Under the pieces are notes generated by a model, which did not search any database, was not told where the DNA came from, and was given only the letters and a program-made list of their open reading frames with translations. A DNA stretch of 11,320 nt from Cellvibrionaceae bacterium (lineage in GTDB: Bacteria; Pseudomonadota; Gammaproteobacteria; Pseudomonadales; Cellvibrionaceae). Positions 1 to 6,492 of the stretch are shown one piece after another (positions within the stretch are counted from its first letter, which is position 1; each line of letters begins with the position of its first letter). The stretch is from contig JALUYN010000406.1 of assembly GCA_027012915.1 (NCBI GenBank), positions 1 through 11,320 of the forward strand. The letters run 5' to 3'. Both the position numbers and the translations under genes were made by a program.

Positions 1-757
1 CGAGCTTACTAAGAATCTCCGGAGCCACCACCTCGGCAGGCTTGGATTGCGTGTCAGATGGTTGTGCCGGGTAAGGCTCAGCTTCTGGCTCTGCTGCCAA
101 TAGTGCCCCGCCCTCAGCCGCCACAAAAAACACGCCCCCGCGCAGTTGCAGTAACAACACGTTAACCACCAGCAGGGCCACGCCAGCGGGTACGTATTGC
201 CACACCGCCAACCAGGGCTCGCCGGGAAACAACAGCTCCCGCATCAGCAGCATCCCGAGTAAGTAAGTACCTCCAAACCCTGCAAACCAGAGGCGTAGAT
301 TTCGCCTCGACTGCAGCAGGTCCTCGCGCCAACAGCGCACCACCTCAACCAAGGCCATCGCCAGCAATGCAAACTCAATCCCCTGAGGCAGCGCATAGAA
401 AAACCAATGCGGTACTTGCCCACCAGATAGCTTGATCAAAGTACCAATAAAGGGCATTAGAACGGTCAGTGCAACAACGCCAACCTTCCAGGGGCGCAGC
501 CGAAAATGGTCGTCAAACAGGCTTGCCGAAAACAGCCAGAAGGTTCCCGGTGCCACAGTCTGCAGCGCACTGATCCAAAGTAAACCAACGGGGTCCGTAA
601 TCAAGGGCGTTAGCAAGTAACCACATACACCAAACAAGAACACCAGAAACAGGCGCGCCTGAATACTGCGGCTCTGACCGCTGCGCAATAACAGAATAAT
701 GCTCAGGAGCACTTGGGAAAGGGCAAACGCCAGGGCGGCGACCAGCAGCTGACTCAT
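1..757 (-). CDS. Membrane-anchored AraC-family regulator, N-terminal part (partial)
   Basis: The reading frame opens at ATG (757-755) and stays open to the left edge, giving 252 codons with no stop. The protein starts MSQLLVAALAFALSQ and shows about seven hydrophobic segments (roughly residues 1-24, 35-53, 56-81, 90-108, 116-140, 154-176, 183-205). An Ala/Glu/Pro-rich linker (about 211-243) follows, then the start of a soluble part, VVAPEILSKL. A 7-TM module, a linker and then a 'PEIL.KL'-type helix match gammaproteobacterial AraC-family regulators that carry a membrane sensor ahead of a C-terminal helix-turn-helix domain. That DNA-binding domain would lie outside the window, so the family call is inference. 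The gene begins 3 nt after the stop of the secreted repeat protein upstream, so the two are probably co-transcribed. No good Shine-Dalgarno is visible. Other 7-TM sensor families, such as a histidine kinase N-terminus, cannot be excluded. Confidence 0.6.
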   Translation of the reverse strand, partial: MSQLLVAALAFALSQVLLSIILLLRSGQSRSIQARLFLVFLFGVCGYLLTPLITDPVGLLWISALQTVAPGTFWLFSASLFDDHFRLRPWKVGVVALTVLMPFIGTLIKLSGGQVPHWFFYALPQGIEFALLAMALVEVVRCWREDLLQSRRNLRLWFAGFGGTYLLGMLLMRELLFPGEPWLAVWQYVPAGVALLVVNVLLLQLRGGVFFVAAEGGALLAAEPEAEPYPAQPSDTQSKPAEVVAPEILSKL

Positions 758-760
758 GAT

Positions 761-1219
761 TTATGGATGCTCACCGCCGGTCATGGCATTGCGGGTGCAG
801 CGCTCGAGTTCGAGACCCTGCTCGTCATAACAGTAGGCTTTCTGGCCGTGTTCACGTCCGTACCAGCGACTGCCAACATAGGATAACTGACCATTGCGGT
901 AATACCACCGGACCGAGCCATGAGCCGCATTGTGCCTGAATTGGGTTTCGTTCTTGATACCGCCATCGGGCCAATAAAAGATAGTCAGACCATGGAATTC
1001 GCCATTGGCGACCTGACGCCGGTAGCCTTTGGCGACCAGCACGCCGTTGAGTTTCTGATCGCTGCCTTTCAGGTAGAGCAGCCCTTCGTGTCTGCGCACC
1101 TGATCCTCGGTGTATTCCATCTCACCAGCAGCGTTGCCGGGATTGGCCATAAACATTAGCAAGGACAGGCAAAACTGCCGACGCCAACAGGCAATACTTG
1201 TGTCAGTCCAGAATTTCAT
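761..1219 (-). CDS. Secreted MORN-type (YwqK-like) repeat protein
   Basis: This is a 152-residue protein starting at ATG 1219-1217. The N-terminus looks like a signal peptide: charged residues to about 15, a hydrophobic stretch FCLSLLMFMA and a likely cleavage after GNAA near residue 31. The mature part is made of short repeats of the type 'hG..i.Y(w/y)..G.l....(f/w)', seen at about residues 72-97, 99-121 and 123-140 (FHGLTIFYWPDGG, AHGSVRWYYRNGQ, EHGQKAYCYDEQG). This is the MORN_2 repeat pattern, in proteins often labelled 'toxin-antitoxin system YwqK family antitoxin'. Cys130 and Cys141 could form a disulfide if the protein is exported. Function is unknown; such repeats form extended beta-hairpin surfaces. 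There is no toxin partner beside it; the co-transcribed neighbour is a membrane regulator, so a periplasmic accessory role to that sensor is possible but unproven. Confidence 0.72.
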   Translation of the reverse strand: MKFWTDTSIACWRRQFCLSLLMFMANPGNAAGEMEYTEDQVRRHEGLLYLKGSDQKLNGVLVAKGYRRQVANGEFHGLTIFYWPDGGIKNETQFRHNAAHGSVRWYYRNGQLSYVGSRWYGREHGQKAYCYDEQGLELERCTRNAMTGGEHP

Positions 1220-1280
1220 TTGTCGTTATTATTCTCTGAATTGGGCCGTTGCGAACATCGCCACGAGCGCTCTCTGGCGC

Positions 1281-1286
1281 TATGAT
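1281..1286 (+). promoter_or_regulatory. Candidate -10 box of rlmG
   Basis: TATGAT lies about 34 nt ahead of the rlmG start and fits a sigma-70 -10 box. The -35 at 17-bp spacing (TCGCCA, 1258-1263) is poor. A short inverted repeat, AGCGC-6 nt-GCGCT (1266-1281), sits in the spacer. The 100-bp gap 1220-1319 must also hold the start signals of the divergent minus-strand operon, for which no clear box was found. Confidence 0.35.
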
Positions 1287-1319
1287 GACGCCTGTTTTTA
1301 TCCAAGGCAATCATCCTTC

Positions 1320-2465
1320 ATGAGTTCGGACTCCACTCTCTTCCAATCCCCGTTTGGCGACTATCAGTTACAACGCTTCCCCGAAGTTGGCGATAAATCT
1401 CCACTGCGGGCCTGGGATGCCGCCGATCAATACCTGCTCGAACACCTGCATCAGCAGACCCCCGGCGCAGACGATAAGATACTGCTGGTGAACGATCAGT
1501 TTGGTGGCCTGGCACTGCCACTGCACTGCTGGTCGCCTACCAGCATCAACGATTCCTTCCTCAATGAAGAGGGCTGTCGTCGCAACTGGCAACATAACCA
1601 ACTGCCCGAAGCAGACCTGCAACAGCTAGACAGTCTCAGCAGCCCCACGGGTAAAGTAGATTGGATACTGATAAAGATTCCAAAGACACTGGCCCTGCTG
1701 GAGGACCAGCTGTATCGACTGCGTGCGGTCATCCACCCGAAAACACGTATTATCGGCGCGGCTATGGCCAGGGAAATTCACACCAGCACTCTGGCATTGT
1801 TTGAGAAAATCCTGGGAACCACCACAACATCGCTGGCAAAAAAGAAGGCCCGTCTGATCTTCTGCGAGCCGAATCCGGAGCATTGGCAGGGGCAATCCCC
1901 CTACCCCAGCAACTACACGCTAAATGAAACCGGCTGGACGATCAGCAATCACGCCAATGTCTTCTCGCGAGCCAAGCTGGATATCGGCACCCGTTTTTTT
2001 ATGGAGCACATAGAACAACTACCCAAGTCTGAGCGCATTGTGGATCTCGGTTGTGGCAATGGTCTGCTGGGCATTCTGGCAGGTAATCAGCAACCCGGCA
2101 GCGAGATCGTATTCTGCGATGAATCCCATATGGCCTTGGACAGCGCGCGTGAAAACGCCGAGCGCATACTGGGCGACAACAATACTCTCAGTTTTCAGCT
2201 GGATAACGGTCTAAGCGCCAGCGCTTCTGAATCGACCGATCTGGTATTGAATAATCCGCCATTCCACCAGAAACAGGTGGTCGGCGATCATATCGCCTGG
2301 CAGATGTTCAAAGATGCACATCGCGTACTTAAAAGTGGCGCTGAACTCTGGGTGATAGGGAATCGGCACCTGCAGTACCACGCCAAGCTAAAGCGCCTGT
2401 TCGGCAATTGCCGTACCGTGGCATCCAATAAAAAATTTGTCCTGCTGGCAGCGAGCAAACGATGA
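1320..2465 (+). CDS. rlmG: 23S rRNA (guanine(1835)-N(2))-methyltransferase RlmG
   Basis: RlmG transfers a methyl group from S-adenosylmethionine to N2 of a guanine in 23S rRNA (G1835 in E. coli). From ATG 1320 the protein has 381 residues, close to E. coli RlmG (378). It shows the family's two-part layout: an N-terminal methyltransferase-like domain with LRAWDAADQYLL (29-40) and a HTSTLALFEKILGTTTTSLA segment (154-173), and a catalytic C-terminal domain with SNHANVFSR (209-217), LDIGTRFFMEH (220-230), SAM-binding VDLGCGNG (241-248) and the substrate-amine motif NNPPFH (311-316). The frame stays open upstream to 1110, but that part is antisense to the repeat-protein gene and has no family similarity, so 1320 is chosen; AAGG at 1304-1307 is only a weak, distant ribosome site. 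The stop codon overlaps the next gene's ATG (ATGA), indicating translational coupling. Confidence 0.93.
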   Translation: MSSDSTLFQSPFGDYQLQRFPEVGDKSPLRAWDAADQYLLEHLHQQTPGADDKILLVNDQFGGLALPLHCWSPTSINDSFLNEEGCRRNWQHNQLPEADLQQLDSLSSPTGKVDWILIKIPKTLALLEDQLYRLRAVIHPKTRIIGAAMAREIHTSTLALFEKILGTTTTSLAKKKARLIFCEPNPEHWQGQSPYPSNYTLNETGWTISNHANVFSRAKLDIGTRFFMEHIEQLPKSERIVDLGCGNGLLGILAGNQQPGSEIVFCDESHMALDSARENAERILGDNNTLSFQLDNGLSASASESTDLVLNNPPFHQKQVVGDHIAWQMFKDAHRVLKSGAELWVIGNRHLQYHAKLKRLFGNCRTVASNKKFVLLAASKR

Positions 2466-3301
2466 GTCTCAATACTCTACTAGATAGCCACACTGCATTT
2501 GAATCCACGAACAGCGAAGCTGAATATCTCAGTCGCTGGCAAGCCGCAACTGGCAACATAAATTCTCCATTTCTGAAAGCCGTTGCCGGGGGGCTGCAAG
2601 CCGACCGTCTCGCCTGGGTATTCATCGCGGGTTATCAAGGAGCCATTCGCCACTGTTTTGAACTGCCCCGCGATCTCCGTGATCAGCACTGGCTGACATT
2701 CGCCGTCTCCGAAGATCGCAGTCGCGAGAACCCGCTTCCAGGCGTTACCTGGAAAGAAATCGAGGGTCAGCTGATTCTGCAAGGGCACAAAACCTGGATC
2801 GCGGCCTGCGATAGTATTTCTGCATTGATTGTAAAGGCGGGCCGTGGAGAACAGGCCCGTTACTGCCTGGTTGGCTATGACAGTCCCGGCCTGACCCTGA
2901 CGGCTAAAGCAGCGCCCAAGATGCTACCCGACCTGTCGCAGGGCAGAGCCAGTTTTGAAAATGTTGTGGCGACAAAGTCGGACCTGCCTCAACGGCGACC
3001 TATAGCTCAGTTCGGTGTGACGGAGGCCTTTATGACCTACAGCGCCTTCGCAGCCTGCATCTGGGCTCAGGCTCAGCGGTTGTCCGAAGAGTTTTCCGAG
3101 CGCAGCATATTGCTCATAAATCAGGCTGAAAGTATCTATACCACTGAGCCGGATTCGTTGAGCCCTGAGCCCCTGAAAACCTTCGATCAAGGAATTCAGG
3201 CCCTGCTTGGGGATTGGCTGGCGTTTGAGGGAAACACCGATAGTCACTGGCAGAGGGACCAACAGTTGGTTCGGATGTACTCCCGAGGTATTCAGAAATA
3301 A
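2462..3301 (+). CDS. Acyl-CoA dehydrogenase-like protein, shortened
   Basis: This 279-residue protein has a recognisable acyl-CoA dehydrogenase middle domain. The pattern runs LTFAVSEDRSRENPLPGV, then 'EGQLILQGHKTWIAACDSISALIVKAG' (101-127, quoted in parts), CLVGYDSPGL (135-144) and the strand ending in ASFENVV (163-169). This matches the family's 'G..L.G.K.wI.....A...lV' and 'F.dV' signatures around the flavin and substrate site. The C-terminal helical part is only about 100 residues, against about 150 in ordinary members (roughly 380 aa in total), and the N-terminal helical domain is short. The tail RDQQLVRMYSRGIQK resembles the family's terminal 'RD..i..iy.G...iq' helix. The catalytic glutamate could not be placed. 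Enzymatic activity is therefore uncertain; it may be a divergent or non-catalytic homologue. It overlaps rlmG by 4 nt (ATGA), with GAG 6 nt before the ATG, and ends just before a strong terminator. Confidence 0.6.
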   Translation: MSLNTLLDSHTAFESTNSEAEYLSRWQAATGNINSPFLKAVAGGLQADRLAWVFIAGYQGAIRHCFELPRDLRDQHWLTFAVSEDRSRENPLPGVTWKEIEGQLILQGHKTWIAACDSISALIVKAGRGEQARYCLVGYDSPGLTLTAKAAPKMLPDLSQGRASFENVVATKSDLPQRRPIAQFGVTEAFMTYSAFAACIWAQAQRLSEEFSERSILLINQAESIYTTEPDSLSPEPLKTFDQGIQALLGDWLAFEGNTDSHWQRDQQLVRMYSRGIQK

Positions 3302-3330
3302 AGAAACGACTGTACGCACAATAGAAACAA

Positions 3331-3355
3331 AAAAGGCTCCAAACTGGAGCCTTTT
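3331..3355. terminator. Bidirectional intrinsic terminator between convergent genes
   Basis: AAAAGGCTCCA (3331-3341) pairs perfectly with TGGAGCCTTTT (3345-3355) around a 3-nt loop. Reading plus, the stem ends in a T run; reading minus, it ends in six T (complement of 3329-3334). It lies 30 nt after the acyl-CoA-dehydrogenase-like gene and 22 nt after the stop of the minus-strand desaturase gene, so it can end both transcripts. Confidence 0.9.
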
Positions 3356-3376
3356 AATCAACCGGGCAACTCGACC

Positions 3377-4621
3377 TCAAGTCGCCACAAACTGTCCGGC
3401 GCGCATCTCGTAGAGCGCATCGAAAAATGCCTGTCGACGAGCTCGCATTGCACGTTTTGCCACTTCCATTTCCACTTTAATACGATGCATACGCTCGCGC
3501 AGTTCAATGGTCGGCAGAGAAACGGATTCTAGCTTGATCTTCTCAGCCTTGAAGGCTTCCCAACGTGAGGTGGCCTCGACCCAATCGCTGCGCAATGCCT
3601 CCAGTTTGTTTTCCCATTTCTGCCACAATGGGCTCTGTGTGCGGGCCTGTGCCTGATTCAATTTGCGGCGGGCAATAATCTCTGCCTCTTGCTTTTTGGT
3701 AGCGCGCTGCAGGCCTTTGACCAAGCCGAGTCCATTGAGTAATAGAATCACATAGCGCGTCGGGTCCAACAGCCAACCGGACCAGCCAAAGCCGTTGCGG
3801 TAGTCGCGGCCAAAATCGTGGTGATCGGCGTGATGATTACCTTCACCCATCGGACCCATCCACACGTAGTTGTTCTTGGCAGAACTGAAAGCACCCTTGG
3901 TAAAGCCCCACATATGGGTCACGCTGTTTACAGTCCAGGTGTTGTGCTGGGCCAGGATAAAACCGCCGACGGAAGCCATCAGCAGACACAGAGCGCCAAC
4001 TACACCCTGCAAATAAAAGCCCAGAGCCAGTGGCACCAGGAAGTTCAGTCCGATCAACAAAGGCAGATACAGTTTGTCTTGCCACACTAACGGAGCACTG
4101 TTTTTCACCGCATAAGCGCGCTCGCGCTCGGTGGATTCCGGGTGAACAAAAAAGTAGGTCAACATATGCGACCACAGGAAGTTGCGCCAACCAGTGCTGA
4201 ACCAGGTGGCACTGTAGGGATCCAGTTCGTGCTTACCGGTACGGTCGACACTGTGGTGAATCACGTGGTTTGCGGCCCACTGGCGGGCGCTACCCTGCAT
4301 GGCCAGAATCTGGCCCACAAAGCCAAATACGATATGAACCGGCCAGCTGATATAACGGGCGGCACCGTGAGCGATCAAGCGATGGGTATAGACGGTGGTG
4401 GACACAGAGCCAACCAGGGCGTGTACCAGAGTCCAGCCCAGCATCAGTTTCCAGAAACCTTCGGGGGCATAGAAGTAGGCCAGAGGCGTACCGACCAATA
4501 GAATCAGATGAGTAATAGTGATAAAGGAAGCAACCACCCAATCGATACGGAAGCCGTGGTCGAACAATTCGCCGACGGTATCGTAGATAGGAGCGGGATC
4601 GCTCTTGGAAACTTGATTCAT
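3377..4621 (-). CDS. Acyl-CoA/fatty acid desaturase (membrane di-iron)
   Basis: This is a membrane-bound di-iron desaturase of the stearoyl-CoA delta-9 type, expected to use O2 and electrons to introduce a cis double bond into a saturated acyl chain at the inner membrane. The 414-residue protein has the three histidine boxes: HRLIAH (80-85, HxxxxH), HVIHH (119-123, HxxHH) and HADHH (264-268, HxxHH within EGNHHADHH). VNSVTH (231-236) is the extra NxxxH iron ligand pair of the class. Hydrophobic stretches lie at about 28-51, 58-75, 93-108, 183-203 and 205-225. After about residue 305 the chain is highly charged and helical (KKQEAEIIARRK onward, over 100 residues), which may form a coiled coil. 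The start at ATG 4621-4619 gives a normal N-terminus, although the ribosome site is weak. The gene stands alone, between a terminator and a divergent promoter region. It is probably involved in adjusting membrane fluidity; the electron donor is not encoded here. Confidence 0.9.
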   Translation of the reverse strand: MNQVSKSDPAPIYDTVGELFDHGFRIDWVVASFITITHLILLVGTPLAYFYAPEGFWKLMLGWTLVHALVGSVSTTVYTHRLIAHGAARYISWPVHIVFGFVGQILAMQGSARQWAANHVIHHSVDRTGKHELDPYSATWFSTGWRNFLWSHMLTYFFVHPESTERERAYAVKNSAPLVWQDKLYLPLLIGLNFLVPLALGFYLQGVVGALCLLMASVGGFILAQHNTWTVNSVTHMWGFTKGAFSSAKNNYVWMGPMGEGNHHADHHDFGRDYRNGFGWSGWLLDPTRYVILLLNGLGLVKGLQRATKKQEAEIIARRKLNQAQARTQSPLWQKWENKLEALRSDWVEATSRWEAFKAEKIKLESVSLPTIELRERMHRIKVEMEVAKRAMRARRQAFFDALYEMRAGQFVAT

Positions 4622-4652
4622 GAAACACCCAAAATATGACTATTTTTCTAAG

Positions 4653-4686
4653 CCGGTCATGTTAACCGGACACTGTATTTATTCAA
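4653..4686 (-). promoter_or_regulatory. Candidate desaturase promoter with overlapping inverted repeat
   Basis: On the minus strand TTGAAT (4686-4681) and TAACAT (4664-4659) form -35 and -10 boxes, each 4 of 6, with a 16-bp spacer. The -10 lies inside the inverted repeat CCGGT-7 nt-ACCGG (4653-4669), which sits 32 nt before the start codon and looks like an operator. The regulator is not identifiable from sequence; desaturase genes are often controlled by TetR-type fatty-acid sensors. Confidence 0.35.
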
Positions 4687-4778
4687 GCACATTTACGGAC
4701 AGATAACAGTCTCTATTGGTCTAAATCAAACGGTCTGTGCAGCCCTTTATGGGACAGGCATCATCCCCTGGGAGCTGC

Positions 4779-4784
4779 TAGAAT
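4779..4784 (+). promoter_or_regulatory. Candidate -10 box of tcdA
   Basis: TAGAAT fits a sigma-70 -10 box; no convincing -35 is seen at 16-18 bp. Transcription from here would begin near 4791, leaving almost no leader for the upstream ATG (4796) but about 38 nt for the ATG at 4829. This supports the downstream start. Confidence 0.35.
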
Positions 4785-4828
4785 AGCACCCCCAAATGAC
4801 CGTTCCATTGCAGCTCTATATCAGCACC

Positions 4829-5620
4829 ATGACACAAGCCTCCGACCAGTACCTCCAGCGCTTTGGCGGCATCGCCCGTCTTTACGGAAGTGACGCCCTG
4901 CAACACCTGCACGACGCCCATTTCGCAGTTATCGGTATTGGCGGCGTGGGCACCTGGGTGGCTGAATCTCTGGCACGCAGTGGGGTTGGCGAAATCACCC
5001 TGGTGGATATGGACGATATTTGTATCACCAACAGCAATCGCCAAATACATGCCATGCAGTCCACCATCGGCCAACAGAAGATCGACGTAATGGCTGCCAG
5101 GCTGCGTGATATCAACCCGGAAATCACAATTCACGCCATTGATGATTTTCTGGAACGGGAGAATGTTGAAACCCTGCTGCACGACAATATCGGTCTGGTT
5201 GTGGACGCCATTGATGCCGCCTATACCAAAGCGGCCATGATCAACCACTGCAAACGCCGCAAGATTCCTATCATTACTGTTGGCTCCGCCGGGGGGAAGA
5301 AAGACCCGCGGCAAATCATCAGCGGAGATTTGAGCAAGACCTACAACGACCCGCTACTGGCCAGGACCCGCAATAATCTGCGACGTCTGCACGGCTTTTC
5401 GCGCAATCCCAAGCGCGTATTTTCCATTGAGGCGATTTACTCCACGGAGCAGATGACCTACCCGGACGCTGACGGCGGCACCTGCCAGAACAAGAGTGCA
5501 CTGGGAGAAAGTGTGCGGTTGGACTGCAGTGGCGGCTTTGGCGCTGCCACCATGGTAACCGCAACCTTTGGCACGGTCGCTGCGGCACGGGCCATTGAAA
5601 AGTACCTGAGCCGCTGCTGA
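4829..5620 (+). CDS. tcdA: tRNA threonylcarbamoyladenosine dehydratase TcdA (CsdL)
   Basis: TcdA is an E1/ThiF-like enzyme that uses ATP to cyclise N6-threonylcarbamoyladenosine at position 37 of ANN-decoding tRNAs to ct6A. From ATG 4829 the protein has 263 residues (E. coli 268). It begins MTQASDQYLQRFGGIARLYG, with the same spacing before QRFGG as the E. coli enzyme, so this start is preferred over the in-frame ATG at 4796, which would add 11 residues. The nucleotide-binding loop is GIGGVG (36-41), followed by the acidic strand end LVDMDD (58-63), NRQ (70-72), VVDAIDA (124-130) and the conserved C-terminal segment LDCSGGFGAATMVTATFG (231-248) with Cys233. In E. coli TcdA works with CsdA and CsdE. 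A CsdA-CsdE fusion is encoded convergently about 870 bp away, supporting the TcdA/CsdL call over other ThiF-family proteins. Confidence 0.93.
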   Translation: MTQASDQYLQRFGGIARLYGSDALQHLHDAHFAVIGIGGVGTWVAESLARSGVGEITLVDMDDICITNSNRQIHAMQSTIGQQKIDVMAARLRDINPEITIHAIDDFLERENVETLLHDNIGLVVDAIDAAYTKAAMINHCKRRKIPIITVGSAGGKKDPRQIISGDLSKTYNDPLLARTRNNLRRLHGFSRNPKRVFSIEAIYSTEQMTYPDADGGTCQNKSALGESVRLDCSGGFGAATMVTATFGTVAAARAIEKYLSRC

Positions 5621-5689
5621 TAGTGTAAATACTTCCAATGCCCCGCATGCACAGCAAAGGGATTGTCCAGCGATAGCGGTTCACCAATC

Positions 5690-5720
5690 TATTGCCGGGT
5701 TATAGCAATAATTGGCAATA
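5690..5720 (+). other. Imperfect hairpin downstream of tcdA
   Basis: TATTGCC (5690-5696) can pair with GGCAATA (5714-5720), with an inner TAT/ATA pairing across an AGCA loop. No T run follows, so it is a weak candidate for a 3'-end structure of tcdA mRNA rather than a standard terminator. The rest of 5621-5769 shows nothing else. Confidence 0.25.
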
Positions 5721-5769
5721 ACAGAGACTTCCCAAACAGAGAAATCTGAAATGAAACGCGGTTTGCCCA

Positions 5770-5800
5770 GGGCCTGTCGACACTAATTTTGATGCTTCTG
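5770..5800 (+). repeat. Left terminal inverted repeat
   Basis: This 31-bp end of the MITE-like element includes the palindrome GTCGAC. Its reverse complement recurs at 6025-6055 with one difference at 5794. Confidence 0.85.
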
Positions 5801-6024
5801 TTGCATCTCACATCGCGCCAATCTAGGCGTGAGGACCGAACTTAGTGGTGCTAAGTGAGCGACGAACAACGACGAGTGGTGCGATGTGAGACGCAACCCG
5901 AAGGGCTGGGTCTATTTTCGCCCTCAGCTTCGTTGAATCTCGCTTGTTTAGAATGCTAAACGGCGCAAGATCCGCCTCGCCTAAAGCGCCTACTGTTGGT
6001 GCTGAGATCGAAAATAGCCTCCAG

Positions 6025-6055
6025 CAGAAGTATCAAAATTAGTGTCGACAGGCCC
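6025..6055 (-). repeat. Right terminal inverted repeat
   Basis: This is the reverse complement of 5770-5800 with one substitution. It ends 5 bp from the stop codon of the small minus-strand gene, so a transcript of that gene would enter the foldback almost at once. Confidence 0.85.
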
Positions 6056-6060
6056 AAGGT

Positions 6061-6396
6061 TCAGTTATGACTCTTGGCAAATTGCTTTTGATACTTCTTG
6101 GTAAGTTCCAGGTAACGGGCGGTTTTTCCAGCATCGTTGTAGATGGGATCACCCTCTTCATCGTGCCCCACCACTTCACTTCCCTGTTCGTAGGGAAACA
6201 CCGCCGCCACTTCATCCAGCGCTGCGGCCAACAGGTCGGTCACAATATCCTCTTCCCGACGCTGCGGATACAGCTCACTCAATGCTTTGAGTTTGGCACT
6301 GTCAGTAACCGACAAATTGATATTCACCTGACGCACGGTCCCGTCACGTTTCGGCAGCTGCCCCCAAACGTTCACCAGCTCACGAATGGACATCAT
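6061..6396 (-). CDS. Small conserved protein of unknown function
   Basis: The frame encodes a 111-residue protein from ATG 6396-6394: MMSIRELVNVWGQL, then RQVNINLSVTDSAKLKALSE, YPQRREEDIVTDLLAAALDEV, FPYEQGSEVV, DEEGDPIYND and a Lys-rich end TKKYQKQFAKSHN. The frame extends six codons further to a TTG, but GGAG (complement of 6405-6408) lies 8 nt before the first ATG, so 6396 is chosen; 6393 is also possible. Residues about 22-60 look like a strand followed by two helices, as in ribbon-helix-helix or other small alpha/beta folds. The pattern 'FPY..GS.V...DE.GDPIY.D' is one I associate with small gammaproteobacterial proteins sometimes labelled 'pilin assembly protein/type 1 pili tip component', a label without clear support. 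There is no signal peptide or membrane segment. It lies 96 nt downstream of the csdA-csdE fusion and may share its transcript. Confidence 0.65.
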   Translation of the reverse strand: MMSIRELVNVWGQLPKRDGTVRQVNINLSVTDSAKLKALSELYPQRREEDIVTDLLAAALDEVAAVFPYEQGSEVVGHDEEGDPIYNDAGKTARYLELTKKYQKQFAKSHN

Positions 6397-6492
6397 AGGT
6401 ACATCTCCATACAAATCACATCGCTCATTATTCAGTGTAGATGCAATCCCGGCTTGTGCACTGCTGTAGAGAGAAAAAACTCGTGAGCTGAT

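Larger units (their letters stand above)
5770..6055. mobile_element. MITE-like cloverleaf repeat element (286 bp, 31-bp TIRs)
   Basis: The ends are 31-bp inverted repeats (5770-5800 and 6025-6055) identical at 30 positions; the odd pair, G5794 with T6031, would be a G-U wobble in plus-strand RNA. The outermost bases read GGGCCTGTCGACACTAATTT. Between them are two foldback arms. Arm A pairs 5801-5820 with 5877-5896 (18 Watson-Crick pairs, one G-T, one mismatch) and has a tip hairpin 5840-5845/5851-5856. Arm B pairs 5912-5928 with 6001-6017 (15 of 17) and has a tip hairpin 5946-5951/5956-5961. No ORF lies inside. Small size, lack of coding capacity and near-perfect terminal repeats fit a non-autonomous transposable or palindromic intergenic repeat. 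No clear target-site duplication was found, and copy number cannot be judged from one window. It fills most of the 440-bp gap between tcdA and the convergent minus-strand genes. Confidence 0.75.

Noticed and set aside
761..1219. Calling the repeat protein an antitoxin
   Set aside because: The YwqK-type label comes from repeat similarity; the protein has a signal peptide and no toxin gene is next to it.
1110..1319. Upstream in-frame extension of rlmG by 70 codons
   Set aside because: It is antisense to the start of the repeat-protein gene, has no similarity to RlmG, and the family length is met from ATG 1320.
4796..4828. Upstream ATG of tcdA adding 11 residues
   Set aside because: It has no ribosome site and lies almost at the predicted transcript start; the downstream ATG gives the E. 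coli-like N-terminus. It remains a minor possibility.
5690..5720. Intrinsic terminator of tcdA
   Set aside because: The stem is imperfect and no T tract follows, so it is listed only as a weak hairpin.
5770..6055. CRISPR array or tRNA-like gene
   Set aside because: The repeats are inverted rather than direct with spacers, and the cloverleaf is far larger than a tRNA and lacks T-loop and anticodon features.
6474..6492. T run (minus strand) just after the csdA-csdE stop as a terminator
   Set aside because: Only a 3-bp stem precedes the six T, so there is no credible hairpin.
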